DNA of 64,000 nucleotides from Mycobacterium dioxanotrophicus (GCF_002157835.1 NZ_CP020809.1:3968001-4032000), one strand, 5' to 3'; numbered from the stretch's first letter, positions 1-8,824 are shown. A program made the numbers and translations. Notes: generated by a model not told the origin, from the letters alone.

Positions 1-5
1 TCCCG

Positions 6-485
6 TCAGTCCTTGCCGATTCGGACGACGAGTTCGTCGGGTGGTACCAGATGCCCTTCCTGGCAGCGTATCTCGACCGTGGCCTCAGCACCGCAGCCGG
101 CGTGAGCCAGCCGCAGCGGCGAATCGTTGGGCACGTGGCGGCGCCCCCACTCGAACAAGGCCCACACCACGGGCATGAATTCCCTGCCGGCCTGTGTCAG
201 CACGTACTCGTCGCGCACCCGCTGCCCCGGCTCCTGGTACGGCCTGCGCTCCAGCAGCCCGGCCTCGACCAGGTCACTCAGCCGCGCCGACGCGGCGGCC
301 TTGGTGACGCCGACGCGGCGCCAGAAGTCGTCGAACCGGGTGGTGCCGTAGTAGGCCTCGCGCATGATCAGCATCGCCGATTTGGTGCCGACGAGGGCCA
401 TTGTCTTCTCGATCGGGCAGCGCCCCACCGCCGACCAGGCATCACGGTCGGCGAGTGCGCCCTGCAGGACTGTCATGCACATCAC
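6..485 (-). CDS. HxlR-family winged-helix transcriptional regulator
   Basis: A 159-residue DNA-binding protein. The conserved HxlR opening is visible (CPIEKTMALVGTKSAMLIMREAYYG shape, about residues 23-47), followed by the helix-turn-helix RVGVTKAAASARLSDLVEAG and a wing ending LTQAGREF. A Cys at about 23 is the residue often used for redox or electrophile sensing in this family, although here it follows GR rather than being extreme N-terminal. The start is uncertain because Met1, Met2 and Met4 are all in frame. It is divergent from the thiolase gene, and a 7-bp inverted repeat lies in the 83-bp gap, so it probably controls that gene and itself. Confidence 0.9.
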   Translation of the reverse strand: MMCMTVLQGALADRDAWSAVGRCPIEKTMALVGTKSAMLIMREAYYGTTRFDDFWRRVGVTKAAASARLSDLVEAGLLERRPYQEPGQRVRDEYVLTQAGREFMPVVWALFEWGRRHVPNDSPLRLAHAGCGAEATVEIRCQEGHLVPPDELVVRIGKD

Positions 486-525
486 TCTATCGCTGGGTTG
501 TTGGAACTGAACCTAGGTGTTACAT

Positions 526-549
526 CTGAGTATAGACAGCAGTACTCAG
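526..549. promoter_or_regulatory. Inverted repeat between HxlR gene and thiolase gene (probable operator)
   Basis: CTGAGTA (526-532) and TACTCAG (543-549) form a perfect 7-bp inverted repeat with a 10-nt spacer. It sits just before the thiolase ribosome site (AGGAGG, 561-566). A dimeric winged-helix regulator encoded next door is the natural binder; that link is inferred. Confidence 0.55.
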
Positions 550-571
550 CGGCGAGGCTCAGGAGGCAATG

Positions 572-1756
572 ATGTCCGGATATTCAGGCCGGGATGCCGT
601 GATCGTGGGTGCGGTACGCACTCCCATCGGTAAAGGCAAGGCGAACGGCGCCCTGCACGGGGTGAAATCGGCGGATCTGCTCGCGCACAGCCTGCGTGAA
701 CTGGTCGATCGCACCGGCATCGATCCGGCGCAGATCGACGACGTCATCAGCGGCGCCGTCACCCAGGTGGGCGACCAGGCCGCCAACATCGCCCGCAACG
801 CCCTGCTCGGTGCCGGCTTCCCGGAGAGCGTGCCAGGGACCACGGTGGACCGGCAGTGCGGCAGCTCGCAGCAGGCCATCAGTTTCGCCGCCCAGGGCGT
901 GGTGGCCGGTGCCTACGACATCGTCATCGCAGCCGGCGTGGAATCCATGGGACGCGTACCCATGGGCACCAACATCCTGTCCGGCAGCGATCCATTTGGC
1001 GACGCGTTCGCCCAGCGCTACTCCGAAGGTCTTGTCCCGCAAGGAATCAGCGCCGAGCTCATCGCTGCCAGGTGGGGCTTGTCCCGCACCCAGCTCGACG
1101 ACTTCTCGGCAGGCAGCCATGAGAAAGCCGCGGCCGCCACCAAGGCCGGGCTCTTCGACAACGAGCTCGTCCCGATCGCCGGACTGGCCACCGACGAGAT
1201 CATCCGGCCCGGCACCACCGTCGAGACGCTGGCAGGGCTGAAGCCCGCGTTCTACAACGAGGCTTATGCGACGCGTTTCCCGCAGATCAATTGGGAGATC
1301 ACCGCGGGTAACTCGTCGCCACTGTCTGACGGCAGCGCCGCGGTGATGATCACCAGCAGCGACACCGCCAAGCGGCTCGGCCTGCGACCGCGGGCCCGCA
1401 TCCACACCGCCACAGTGGTCGGCTCCGATCCGCTCTACATGCTGACCGGTGTCATCCCAGCGACCGAAAAAGTGCTTGCCCGTGCGGGTTTGACGATTTC
1501 CGACATCGACCTGTTCGAAGTGAACGAGGCATTCGCCCCTGTCGTGCTCGCCTGGGCGGCCGACACCGGCGCCGACCTCGCGAAGACCAATGTCAACGGC
1601 GGCGCCGTCGCGATCGGCCACCCGCTCGGGGCCAGCGGTGCGCGGCTCATGACGACGCTGGTCAACGCGCTCGAACAGCGCGGAGCCCGCTACGGCCTGC
1701 AGACCATGTGTGAGGCGGGCGGCATGGCCAACGCCACCATCATCGAGCGGCTGTAG
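572..1756 (+). CDS. Acetyl-CoA acetyltransferase (thiolase)
   Basis: Thiolase of about 394 residues, cleaving or forming beta-ketoacyl-CoA. The acyl-accepting Cys is in DRQCGSS (about 97 counted from the upstream ATG), the catalytic His in GHPLGASGA (about 351) and the second Cys in CEAGGMAN (about 381), so the active site is complete. ATG 572 lies 5 nt after AGGAGG and fits better than ATG 569, which is 2 nt away. It stands alone apart from the divergent HxlR gene, so the substrate cannot be told from context; FadA-type beta-oxidation thiolases are the closest general class. A strong hairpin element begins 7 nt after its stop. Confidence 0.92.
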   Translation: MSGYSGRDAVIVGAVRTPIGKGKANGALHGVKSADLLAHSLRELVDRTGIDPAQIDDVISGAVTQVGDQAANIARNALLGAGFPESVPGTTVDRQCGSSQQAISFAAQGVVAGAYDIVIAAGVESMGRVPMGTNILSGSDPFGDAFAQRYSEGLVPQGISAELIAARWGLSRTQLDDFSAGSHEKAAAATKAGLFDNELVPIAGLATDEIIRPGTTVETLAGLKPAFYNEAYATRFPQINWEITAGNSSPLSDGSAAVMITSSDTAKRLGLRPRARIHTATVVGSDPLYMLTGVIPATEKVLARAGLTISDIDLFEVNEAFAPVVLAWAADTGADLAKTNVNGGAVAIGHPLGASGARLMTTLVNALEQRGARYGLQTMCEAGGMANATIIERL

Positions 1757-1762
1757 TCGCAC

Positions 1763-1831
1763 CCCACCCGCGGAACTGCATTCCCGGTCGTTGAGCGCAC
1801 GCTTTAACGACCGGGAATGCAGTTCCGGCGC
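1763..1831. repeat. 69-bp palindromic element, copy 1
   Basis: Two 22-nt arms (1771-1792 and 1806-1827) are perfectly complementary around a 13-nt loop, part of which (AGCG/CGCT) can pair further. The whole 69 bp is identical to 5026-5094. It lies just after the thiolase stop, where it could act as a transcription terminator, although there is no T-run. Identity between the copies extends a few bases past the arms on each side, so this is a duplicated unit and not two independent hairpins. Confidence 0.9.
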
Positions 1832-1957
1832 GGCGGGGTGGTGACACGTCCACATTTGAGGGCTTTCTGGCCGAACCAAGGCAGCGCTGAGCACGCGGTG
1901 ACCGTCAGCATGGATGACATACCCAAGCTGACCGTCATCACCAGAAAGCACGAACTC

Positions 1958-2596
1958 ATGTCAGAAACCATTGCCGGCGTTGAGGTTCCGGACACCGCCG
2001 CCGTCACCGAAGCGACTCACCTCATCCGCGAGACCACCACCCCGCTCATCTACCATCACTCCCGTCGGGTCTACTTCTTCGCGCAGATCCACGCCCAGCG
2101 GCTCGGTGTGGCACCGGATCCGGAACTGCTCTACCTGGCTGCCCTGTTCCACGACACCGGCCTGCAGCGGCCGTTCTCTGACGCAGAACAGCGTTTCGAG
2201 GTCGACGGGGCCGACCACGGGCGCCAGTTCCTGCTCGAACGCGGCTTCTCCCCCGCGGCCGCCGAAACGGTCTGGACGACCATCGCACTGCACACGACAC
2301 CGGGCATCCCTGACCGCTTGGGCCCGGAGATCGCCACCATGTATCTGGGGGTGCTGACCGACGTCGTCGGGTTCGGCCTGAACGAGCTCCATGACGACCA
2401 GGTGTCCGAAATCCTCGCCGTTCACCCACGAGGTGATTTCAAGAACGAGTTCCTCCAAGCCTATTTCGACGGTTTGAAGAACCGCCCGAACACGACGAAC
2501 GGCACCGTCAACGCCGACGTTGTGGAGCACTTCCTCCCCGGTTTCCGGCGTACCACCACAGTCGAGCGCATGCTCGGCTCGGCCTGGCCGAGCTGA
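1958..2596 (+). CDS. HD-domain metal-dependent phosphohydrolase family protein
   Basis: A 212-residue protein with the HD metal-binding pattern: His-His at 33-34 (IYHHSRRVY), the His-Asp pair at 65-66 (AALFHDTGL) and further His residues at DHGRQFL and ALHTTPG. Family members hydrolyse phosphate esters, and some relatives are cyanamide hydratase-like; the substrate here is unknown. ATG 1958 opens the first recognisable helix. An in-frame ATG at 1910 is possible, but the reading frame further upstream runs into the palindromic element and is not coding. It has no obvious operon partner. Confidence 0.8.
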   Translation: MSETIAGVEVPDTAAVTEATHLIRETTTPLIYHHSRRVYFFAQIHAQRLGVAPDPELLYLAALFHDTGLQRPFSDAEQRFEVDGADHGRQFLLERGFSPAAAETVWTTIALHTTPGIPDRLGPEIATMYLGVLTDVVGFGLNELHDDQVSEILAVHPRGDFKNEFLQAYFDGLKNRPNTTNGTVNADVVEHFLPGFRRTTTVERMLGSAWPS

Positions 2597-2727
2597 CCGC
2601 GACACGTCGACGCGGGACGTCCGGAATTCTTGTCCCCCAGCAAATTGCGTCTCGGTTTGAGTAGCTGTCCGGTACGCAACACATCCGGCCGCACCCACGA
2701 CCATCACTGCCAGACAGGAAACCGCAC

Positions 2728-3684
2728 ATGAAACTCGGACTACGGCTGCCCCAGAGGCTGGGAGTCGACCTGCAACACGATGTGGTCGAAGCAGCCCGGA
2801 CAGCCGAAGCCGCCGGGTACGCCAGTGTGTGGACGTACGAACGGCTGCTGTTCCCGCAGATGCCCGCCGAACCGTATGCCCCGCCGAACGTGCCGTGGCC
2901 GGAAAGCTCTCGGCAGGCCGCCGACCCCCTCGCCGTCCTCACGGCAGCGGCCGTGGTGACCGAAAAGGTGCGCCTCGGTACCGCAGTTCTGGTTGCCGCA
3001 CTGCACACACCCGTGCAGCTGGCGAAGGCACTTGCCACGGTGGACCAGATCAGCGGCGGACGCGTGATCGCGGGGATGGGCACCGGGTGGTCCACCGATG
3101 AGCTGCAGGCCACCGGCGCCACCCGAGCCGATCGTGGTCGCCTTCTCGACGAAACGCTGGATGTCTTCGATGCGGTGTGGGCCCCGGACCCGGTGAATTT
3201 CCGGGGATCTCGCGTCGTCATCCGCGACGCCGACGTGCTGCCCAAGCCGGTGTCGAAAATCCCGGTGATGCTGGGTGGCGGTGGCCGCAACTTGGGCCGC
3301 AGCACGAGTTCCAAAGCCCTGCAGCGCATTGCCCAACATGCCGACGGTTGGTTGCCGGTGCTCACCACACCGGGTCCGGCCGGAGCCGCGGACCTGCGCG
3401 CAAGCTGGGACTGTATCCGCGACATGGCCTCCGCCTATGGCCGCGACGCATCTCGGATGGAATTGGTCGTGGTGGGAAACGTCACCTTCACCACACGCCC
3501 GGCAGGACATGACCGATCGGCGTTCGTCGGCACTCTCGATCAAATCCTCGACGATGCCAGGACGGCCGCAGACGCCGGCGCCGACGAACTCATCGTCGAT
3601 CTGAATCTGCAGGACTGGTTCACCAGCACTCGGCAGATGCTCGAGACGGCGGTCGAAATCCGTGAGCAGCTGGTGGTGCCATGA
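2728..3684 (+). CDS. LLM-class F420-dependent oxidoreductase
   Basis: A 318-residue luciferase-like TIM-barrel protein beginning MKLGLRLPQ. The strands and helices typical of the family are clear: AARTAEAAGYASVWTYE near the N-terminus, VRLGTAV in the middle, the GGRVIAGMGTGWSTDEL segment near 110-125 and PVMLGGGGRN later. Mycobacterial members commonly use cofactor F420 rather than FMN; the sequence alone does not settle which. It is followed 42 nt later by the remnant of a sensor-type gene. Confidence 0.85.
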   Translation: MKLGLRLPQRLGVDLQHDVVEAARTAEAAGYASVWTYERLLFPQMPAEPYAPPNVPWPESSRQAADPLAVLTAAAVVTEKVRLGTAVLVAALHTPVQLAKALATVDQISGGRVIAGMGTGWSTDELQATGATRADRGRLLDETLDVFDAVWAPDPVNFRGSRVVIRDADVLPKPVSKIPVMLGGGGRNLGRSTSSKALQRIAQHADGWLPVLTTPGPAGAADLRASWDCIRDMASAYGRDASRMELVVVGNVTFTTRPAGHDRSAFVGTLDQILDDARTAADAGADELIVDLNLQDWFTSTRQMLETAVEIREQLVVP

Positions 3685-3726
3685 CGAAAGTCGTTCCAAG
3701 CCACCGCCCGACGGAGGCGCATCGCC

Positions 3727-3895
3727 GTGGCCACCGCTGACGCTGACCGGCTGCGTGAACTTGCGGCGACCGAGGCGTCGTTGCGGCGTATCGCGATGCT
3801 CGTTGCCGGCGGCGCTGCGCCGGAGGCGGTGTTCCACGCCGTCACCAAGGAACCCCTGCGGCGCTTCGGATCCGGCACCGCGCGGATGGTCCTGC
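3727..3895 (+). pseudogene. 5' remnant of a GAF-domain sensor/regulator gene
   Basis: From GTG 3727 (GGAGG at 3713-3717 in front) about 55 codons read like the start of a GAF-domain protein: an LRELAATEASLRRIA helix, then LVAGGAAPEAVFHAV and a FGSGTARMV segment. This is the opening seen in many actinobacterial GAF sensor kinases and regulators. After about 3890 the similarity stops, the frame becomes Arg-rich and it runs antisense through the GlxA-type gene. The 5' end with its ribosome site is intact and the rest is gone, so it looks like a deletion remnant. The right boundary is approximate. Confidence 0.6.
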
Positions 3896-3984
3896 CGTCT
3901 ACATGTCACAGCCTGCCCAGACGGCGGCCCTCATTCGTCAGGCGTGCCCGTAGGCGCGTCGCACACGTCACCTCAGATCACGCA

Positions 3985-4986
3985 CTACTCGTCTGCACCG
4001 GCGCGACGTGCCGTGCTGAACCGGCGCTGGTAGGCCGCGGGGCTGATGGAGAGCTTTCTGGCGAAAACCCGTCGCATGCTCTCGTAGCTGGGAAACCCTG
4101 CCAGAGCCGCTGCCCGCGTTGCGGTGTGCCCTTGATCGAGCAGCGCCCTGGCCATGTCGAAGCGGATGTTCTCCACATAGCGGGCCGGCGTCGTGGACAG
4201 TTCTTCGTGAAAGAGCCTGGTGAGGTGCCGGGTACTCATGTGCAGGTGCTCGGCGAGTTCCCCGAGCGAGTGGTTGTCCTGCGGGTTCGCCGTCACCAAG
4301 TCGGTCACCTTCCGCAACGCCGGTGACCGGGGCGGTGGTCCTTGCAGTGGAGCGGAGAACTGCGACTGACCGCCGGAACGCTGCATGTACACCACCAGGG
4401 CACGAGCGACGTCGCGGGTCACGTCCGGACCGTGGTCTTCTTCGACGAGTGCGAGAGCCAGATCGATTCCGGCGGTCACTCCCGCCGACGTGTATGTGCT
4501 GCCGTCACGGACATAGATCGCGTCGGGTTCGACACGGCATGTCGGGCAGCGGGCGGTGAGCTCGGCTGCGGCCCGCCAGTGCGTCGTCGCACGCTTGCCG
4601 TCGAGCAGGCCCGCGGCGGCGAGGATGAATGCGCCGGTGCAGATCGACGCGACACGACGCGCTCCGGCGGCCGGGACCCGGGCGGCTTCCGCCAGATTTC
4701 GCGGCACAGGTGTTCGCGGATAGCGGTCGGAGCCCGGCACCAGATAGGTGTCCGGGGCGGGCTCCGCGGAAACGGCGCCGTCGACCGCGACCCTGAATCC
4801 GAGGTTCGACGTGACGTCCTCACCTAGCGGGGACAGCAACACGATCCGGTAGTCGGCACCGAACCCGTTGGCCTCCTTGAACACCTCCGCCGGGCCGGCG
4901 ACGTCGAGCATGGTGACACCGTCGTAGACGAGGATCGCGACGCAGCGCGGGACCGTCTGGGGTGCGACGGACGCACGCTGAGTCAT
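3985..4986 (-). CDS. GlxA-family transcriptional regulator (DJ-1/PfpI + AraC domains)
   Basis: A 333-residue two-domain regulator. Residues of about 15-185 form a DJ-1/PfpI fold (AILVYDGVTMLDVAGPAEVF at the start, the nucleophile-elbow-like SICTGAFILAAAGLL near 115-130, and THWRAAAEL). The C-terminal 100 residues are an AraC helix-turn-helix pair (SLGELAEHLHMSTRHLTRLF, then ARYVENIRFDMARALL). Such proteins usually sense small nitrogenous or oxidised metabolites and activate neighbouring genes. It follows the Ddn-like gene on the same strand, separated by the second palindromic element. Its target is not evident. Confidence 0.9.
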   Translation of the reverse strand: MTQRASVAPQTVPRCVAILVYDGVTMLDVAGPAEVFKEANGFGADYRIVLLSPLGEDVTSNLGFRVAVDGAVSAEPAPDTYLVPGSDRYPRTPVPRNLAEAARVPAAGARRVASICTGAFILAAAGLLDGKRATTHWRAAAELTARCPTCRVEPDAIYVRDGSTYTSAGVTAGIDLALALVEEDHGPDVTRDVARALVVYMQRSGGQSQFSAPLQGPPPRSPALRKVTDLVTANPQDNHSLGELAEHLHMSTRHLTRLFHEELSTTPARYVENIRFDMARALLDQGHTATRAAALAGFPSYESMRRVFARKLSISPAAYQRRFSTARRAGADE

Positions 4987-5025
4987 CAGCCGATTATCGC
5001 CGCCTCCGACACTCGCGCGGGGGCT

Positions 5026-5094
5026 CCCACCCGCGGAACTGCATTCCCGGTCGTTGAGCGCACGCTTTAACGACCGGGAATGCAGTTCCGGCGC
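5026..5094. repeat. 69-bp palindromic element, copy 2
   Basis: Identical over 69 bp to 1763-1831; arms at 5034-5055 and 5069-5090. It starts within about 13 nt of the stop of the minus-strand Ddn-like gene, the same relation to a gene end as copy 1. That placement suggests a portable 3'-end hairpin. Confidence 0.9.
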
Positions 5095-5106
5095 AGTTGA
5101 GGTGAG

Positions 5107-5556
5107 TTACGCCCGGACAAGCTCGAACAGCGGGATCGCCCGGCTGGTCTTGGCCTGGTACTCAGCGAATGCCGGTGCCAGCTCGGTCAGCTTCGGGTAC
5201 GTCGCGTCGCGCTCGTCGGCGGGCAGCTCACGGGCGATGGCGTCGAGAGTCTCTGCGCCGAGTTCGATGCGCACCTGCGGATTGGCCCGCAGGTTGTGCA
5301 CCCACGCCGGGTCTTTGGGCGCACCCGCATACGACCCGACGATGAGCATCTTGCCGTCGACGGTCACATAGGCCAGCGGGGTCAGCCGCGGCTTGCCGGA
5401 CTTGGCACCGGTGGTGTGCAGCAACAGCAGGTCGCCGCCCTCGAACTGGCCACCGACCTTGCCACTGTTGGCGCGGAATTCGTCGACCACGCCACGGTTG
5501 AACGCATCGAGCGCGGCCTGGTCGGTGAACAGCTTCTCCTGGTCCATCTCGGTCAT
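5107..5556 (-). CDS. Ddn-family F420H2-dependent (deazaflavin) oxidoreductase
   Basis: A 149-residue split-barrel protein of the deazaflavin-dependent nitroreductase family. Recognisable segments are [19 protein letters not shown], which holds the cofactor-phosphate-binding KSG(K/R) motif, then [16 protein letters not shown] and [14 protein letters not shown]. Relatives include the M. tuberculosis protein that activates nitroimidazoles, and F420-dependent quinone reductases. Its ATG overlaps the aspS stop by 4 nt (ATGA), so it is translationally coupled to aspS. Confidence 0.9.
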   Translation of the reverse strand: MTEMDQEKLFTDQAALDAFNRGVVDEFRANSGKVGGQFEGGDLLLLHTTGAKSGKPRLTPLAYVTVDGKMLIVGSYAGAPKDPAWVHNLRANPQVRIELGAETLDAIARELPADERDATYPKLTELAPAFAEYQAKTSRAIPLFELVRA

Positions 5557-7328
5557 GCTTTTTCCAGCTTCTCCGGCTTGGCATCTATTCCGGATTCCTT
5601 ACGCTGCTGCGCGGTGATCGGCGCAGGCGCGTCGGTCAGCGGGTCGACACCGCCACCCGACTTCGGGAAGGCGATGACCTCGCGGATCGAGTCGACACCC
5701 GCGAGCAGCGCGGTGATGCGATCCCAGCCGAAGGCGATGCCGCCGTGCGGCGGTGCACCAAAAGTGAAGGCGTCCAACAGGAATCCGAACTTGTCCTGGG
5801 CCTCGTCGTGGCTGATACCCATCATCGCGAACACCCGCTCCTGCAAGTCGCGACGATGGATACGGATCGACCCGCCGCCGATCTCGTTGCCGTTGCAGAC
5901 GATGTCGTAGGCGTCGGACAACGCGTTGCCGGGATCGGTGTCGAAGGTGCCCTCCGACTCGGGCTTCGGTGCGGTGAAGGCATGGTGCACCGCCGTCCAG
6001 GCTCCCGACCCCACCGCGACGTCACCGGAAGCCGTCGCCTCGTCGGTGGACTCGAACATCGGGAAGTCCACCACCCAGGTGAATGCCCACGCGTTCGGGT
6101 CGATGAGGTCGAGCCGCTTGGCGATCTCGATGCGGGTCGCACCGAGTAGCCCTCGGGCCCCCTTGGCCGGACCTGCAGCGAAGAAGATGCAGTCACCGGG
6201 CTTGGCGCCGACATGCTCGGTCAGCCCGTCGCGTTCGGCGTCGGTGAGGTTCTTGGCCACCGGGCCGCCCAGGGTGCCGTCCTCACCTACCAACACGTAT
6301 GCCAGCCCCTTGTGGCCACGCTGCTTGGCGAACTCCTGCCAGCCGTCGAGCGTGCGGCGCGGCTGCGACGCCCCGCCGGGCATGACGACAGCGCCGACGT
6401 AGGGCGCCTGGAACACCCGGAACGTGGTGTCCTTGAAGTACTCGGTGCACTCGACGAGTTCCACCCCGAATCGCAGGTCGGGCTTGTCGGAGCCGAACCG
6501 GCGCATCGCCTCGGCGTAGCTGATCCGCGGCAGTGGCAGCGGCAGGTCGTAGCCGATGGTCGACCACACGGCCCGCAGCACCTCTTCGGCGATGGCGATG
6601 ACATCGTCGGCCTCGACGAAGCTGAGCTCCATGTCGAGCTGCGTGAACTCGGGCTGGCGGTCCGCACGGAAATCCTCGTCCCGGTAGCAGCGCGCGATCT
6701 GGTAGTACCGCTCCATCCCGGCGACCATGAGCAGCTGCTTGAACAGCTGCGGGCTCTGCGGCAACGCGTAGAACGAGCCGGGCTGCAGCCGCGCGGGCAC
6801 CAGGAAGTCGCGGGCGCCTTCCGGCGTCGACCGCGTCAGCGTCGGGGTCTCGATCTCCACGAAGTCGTGATCGGCCAGCACGCCGCGCGCGGCCGCATTG
6901 ACCTTCGAGCGCAAGCGAATTGCATGGCCCGGACCCTCGCGGCGCAGGTCCAGGTAGCGGTAGCGCAACCGGGCTTCCTCACCGGCGGTCTCGTCGAGCT
7001 GGAAGGGCAGCGGGGCGCTCTCCCCCAGCACGGTCAACGACGTGGCGTTGACCTCGATCTGACCGGTCGGGATCTCGGCGTTCTCGTTGCCCTCCGGGCG
7101 GACCTCGACGATCCCGGTCACAGCGATGCAGAACTCGGCGCGCAGCCGGTGAGCGGCGGCCAGCACGTCACCCTCGCGGAACACCACCTGCGACACACCG
7201 GACGCGTCGCGCAGGTCGATGAAGATGACGCCACCGTGGTCACGACGACGCGCCACCCAACCCGCCAACGTCACCTTCTGACCGGCATCGGTGGCCCGCA
7301 ACGAACCGGCGGCATGACTGCGCAGCAC
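5553..7328 (-). CDS. aspS: Aspartyl-tRNA synthetase
   Basis: A 591-residue bacterial-type class II synthetase charging tRNA with aspartate. The N-terminal anticodon-binding OB fold ([21 protein letters not shown] shape) is followed by class II motif 2 ([20 protein letters not shown], residues 213-232) and motif 3 ([13 protein letters not shown], near 545). His31 in the OB fold is a residue tied to non-discriminating enzymes that also charge tRNA-Asn, which fits mycobacteria making Asn-tRNA through the amidotransferase route. Length is normal. It forms an operon with the downstream Ddn-like gene. Confidence 0.98.
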   Translation of the reverse strand: MLRSHAAGSLRATDAGQKVTLAGWVARRRDHGGVIFIDLRDASGVSQVVFREGDVLAAAHRLRAEFCIAVTGIVEVRPEGNENAEIPTGQIEVNATSLTVLGESAPLPFQLDETAGEEARLRYRYLDLRREGPGHAIRLRSKVNAAARGVLADHDFVEIETPTLTRSTPEGARDFLVPARLQPGSFYALPQSPQLFKQLLMVAGMERYYQIARCYRDEDFRADRQPEFTQLDMELSFVEADDVIAIAEEVLRAVWSTIGYDLPLPLPRISYAEAMRRFGSDKPDLRFGVELVECTEYFKDTTFRVFQAPYVGAVVMPGGASQPRRTLDGWQEFAKQRGHKGLAYVLVGEDGTLGGPVAKNLTDAERDGLTEHVGAKPGDCIFFAAGPAKGARGLLGATRIEIAKRLDLIDPNAWAFTWVVDFPMFESTDEATASGDVAVGSGAWTAVHHAFTAPKPESEGTFDTDPGNALSDAYDIVCNGNEIGGGSIRIHRRDLQERVFAMMGISHDEAQDKFGFLLDAFTFGAPPHGGIAFGWDRITALLAGVDSIREVIAFPKSGGGVDPLTDAPAPITAQQRKESGIDAKPEKLEKA

Positions 7329-7393
7329 AAATACTCCTCATTAAGACGGGTGGGACGAGTGACCAGTCTAGAGAGTGGGTCGGCACCGGTAAC

Positions 7394-8284
7394 TTGGCGA
7401 TCGTGAACTCCCCTATCGCGGTCGTCGGCCCCGGTGCCATCGGCTCGGCAATAGCGGCATATCTGCACGCTGCCGGGCATCGGGTCGAGGTATACGGACG
7501 GACGCCGCGCGAGTCGATCGACGTGCGCCCCGACGACGGCGAGGCGATCATCGTGCCAGGTCCGGTGCACACCGACCCGGACGCTGTGGCGGGCCCCGCC
7601 GCCGTGGTGTTCCTCGCGGTCAAGGACACCCAGAACGAAGCTGCGGCGACGTGGTTGGCGCGATTGTGCGGCCCCGGCACCGTGGTGTGCGCGCTGCAGA
7701 ACGGTGTCGAGCAGGTCGAGCGGGTCGGGCGATACTGCCCGGCCGGCACGGTGGTGCCCGCGGCGATCTGGATCTCGGCCGAGACCATGCCGCGGGGCTG
7801 GGTGCGGCTGCGCAATCGGCTGCGTCTCGTGCTGCCCGACACTGCAGCCGCCCGTGCGGTGGCCGAACTGTTCCCGCCCGACACCGTCGAGTTGGACCCC
7901 GACTTCCTCAGCGCGGCGTGGCGCAAGCTGCTGGTCAACGCCGCGGTCGGGCTGATGGTGCTCTCCGGCCGGCGCTCGGGGATGTTCCGGCGCGACGACG
8001 TCGCCGCCCTGGCCCGCGGGTACCTGGCCGAATGCCTTGCCGTCGCCCGGGCCGAGGGAGCGACGCTGGGCGACTCCGTGATCGACGAGATCGTCGACAT
8101 GCTCGCGCGGTCTCCGGAGGACCTGACCACGTCGATGCTGACCGACCGCGAGGCCGGCAGGCCGTTGGAGTGGGACATCCGCAATGGCGTGATCCGGCGC
8201 AAGGGCGCCACCCACGGACTGCCCACCCCGATCAGTGACGTGGTGGTGCCGCTGCTGGCCGCGGCAGGCGACGGGCCGGGCTGA
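7394..8284 (+). CDS. Ketopantoate reductase (ApbA/PanE) family protein
   Basis: A 296-residue NAD(P)H-dependent reductase of the 2-dehydropantoate 2-reductase family. The dinucleotide-binding turn VVGPGAIGSAIA opens the protein, CALQNGVEQ marks the Rossmann core, and WRKLLVNAAVGLM near 180-195 carries the family Lys and Asn. A TTG start at 7394 is used here; GTG 7403 is an alternative that removes three residues. It is divergent from aspS, the arrangement of Rv2573 and Rv2572c in M. tuberculosis. Whether it makes pantoate or acts on another 2-keto acid is open. Confidence 0.85.
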   Translation: MAIVNSPIAVVGPGAIGSAIAAYLHAAGHRVEVYGRTPRESIDVRPDDGEAIIVPGPVHTDPDAVAGPAAVVFLAVKDTQNEAAATWLARLCGPGTVVCALQNGVEQVERVGRYCPAGTVVPAAIWISAETMPRGWVRLRNRLRLVLPDTAAARAVAELFPPDTVELDPDFLSAAWRKLLVNAAVGLMVLSGRRSGMFRRDDVAALARGYLAECLAVARAEGATLGDSVIDEIVDMLARSPEDLTTSMLTDREAGRPLEWDIRNGVIRRKGATHGLPTPISDVVVPLLAAAGDGPG

Positions 8285-8291
8285 CCGATCA

Positions 8292-8318
8292 GTAGACACC
8301 TTGCCCTAGGGTGTCTAC
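8292..8318. promoter_or_regulatory. Palindromic operator with embedded -10, SRPBCC gene
   Basis: GTAGACACC (8292-8300) and GGTGTCTAC (8310-8318) are perfectly complementary around 9 nt. Inside lies TAGGGT (8307-8312), a TANNNT -10 hexamer; transcription would start about 2 nt before ATG 8321, making the mRNA essentially leaderless. A dimeric repressor here would block the promoter directly. No regulator is encoded next to it. Confidence 0.55.
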
Positions 8319-8320
8319 CC

Positions 8321-8824
8321 ATGGCCCGTACCTACGACTGCGAACGCGTCGACCTGGACTTCATCGACTCCGCACCGTTCCGCTTCGTCAGCACGGTCGA
8401 CCTGGCGATCACCCCCGAGCAGCTCTTCGAGGTACTCGCCGACGAGACATCCTGGCCGCACTGGGCGACGGTGATCACCAACGTCGAGTGGACCAGCCCC
8501 GAGCCCCGCGGCGTCGGCACCACCCGCACCGTCTCGATGCGCGGCCACATCACCGGCGACGAAGAATTCCTCGCATGGGAACCGTTCTCCCACATGGCGT
8601 TCCGCTTCAACACCACCACCTCGGATGCGATCTCGGCGTTCGCGGAGGACTACCGCGTCGTGGAAACCGCCGACGGCGCCCACCTGACCTGGGTGATGGC
8701 GATGAAGCCCAGCGGCATCGCAGGCCGGCTCGGTATGACATTGGGGCGGCCCGTCATGGCCTGGTTGTTCCAGCGGTTCCTGCACAATCTGCGGCGCTAC
8801 ACCGACAAGCGGTTCGCGACCTAG
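8321..8824 (+). CDS. SRPBCC (polyketide cyclase/START-like) family protein
   Basis: A 167-residue helix-grip protein: STVDLAITPEQLFEVLADETSWPHWATVIT matches the opening of the SRPBCC fold, and the FRFNTTTSDAISAFAEDYRV strand pair and a long C-terminal helix follow. Members bind hydrophobic ligands; no catalytic residues can be assigned. Its stop codon TAG (8822-8824) lies inside the left copy of the IS target duplication, so the insertion left the gene intact. M. tuberculosis has a small conserved gene (Rv2574) at the matching place. Confidence 0.75.
   Translation: MARTYDCERVDLDFIDSAPFRFVSTVDLAITPEQLFEVLADETSWPHWATVITNVEWTSPEPRGVGTTRTVSMRGHITGDEEFLAWEPFSHMAFRFNTTTSDAISAFAEDYRVVETADGAHLTWVMAMKPSGIAGRLGMTLGRPVMAWLFQRFLHNLRRYTDKRFAT

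Noticed and set aside
584..1951. 455-codon open frame antisense to the thiolase gene
   Set aside because: It mirrors the codon structure of the real thiolase on the other strand, as is common in high-GC DNA, and has no recognisable domain.
6213..7406. 397-codon plus-strand frame across aspS
   Set aside because: It is antisense to aspS, rich in Arg/Gly/Val/His low-information sequence and has no family features.
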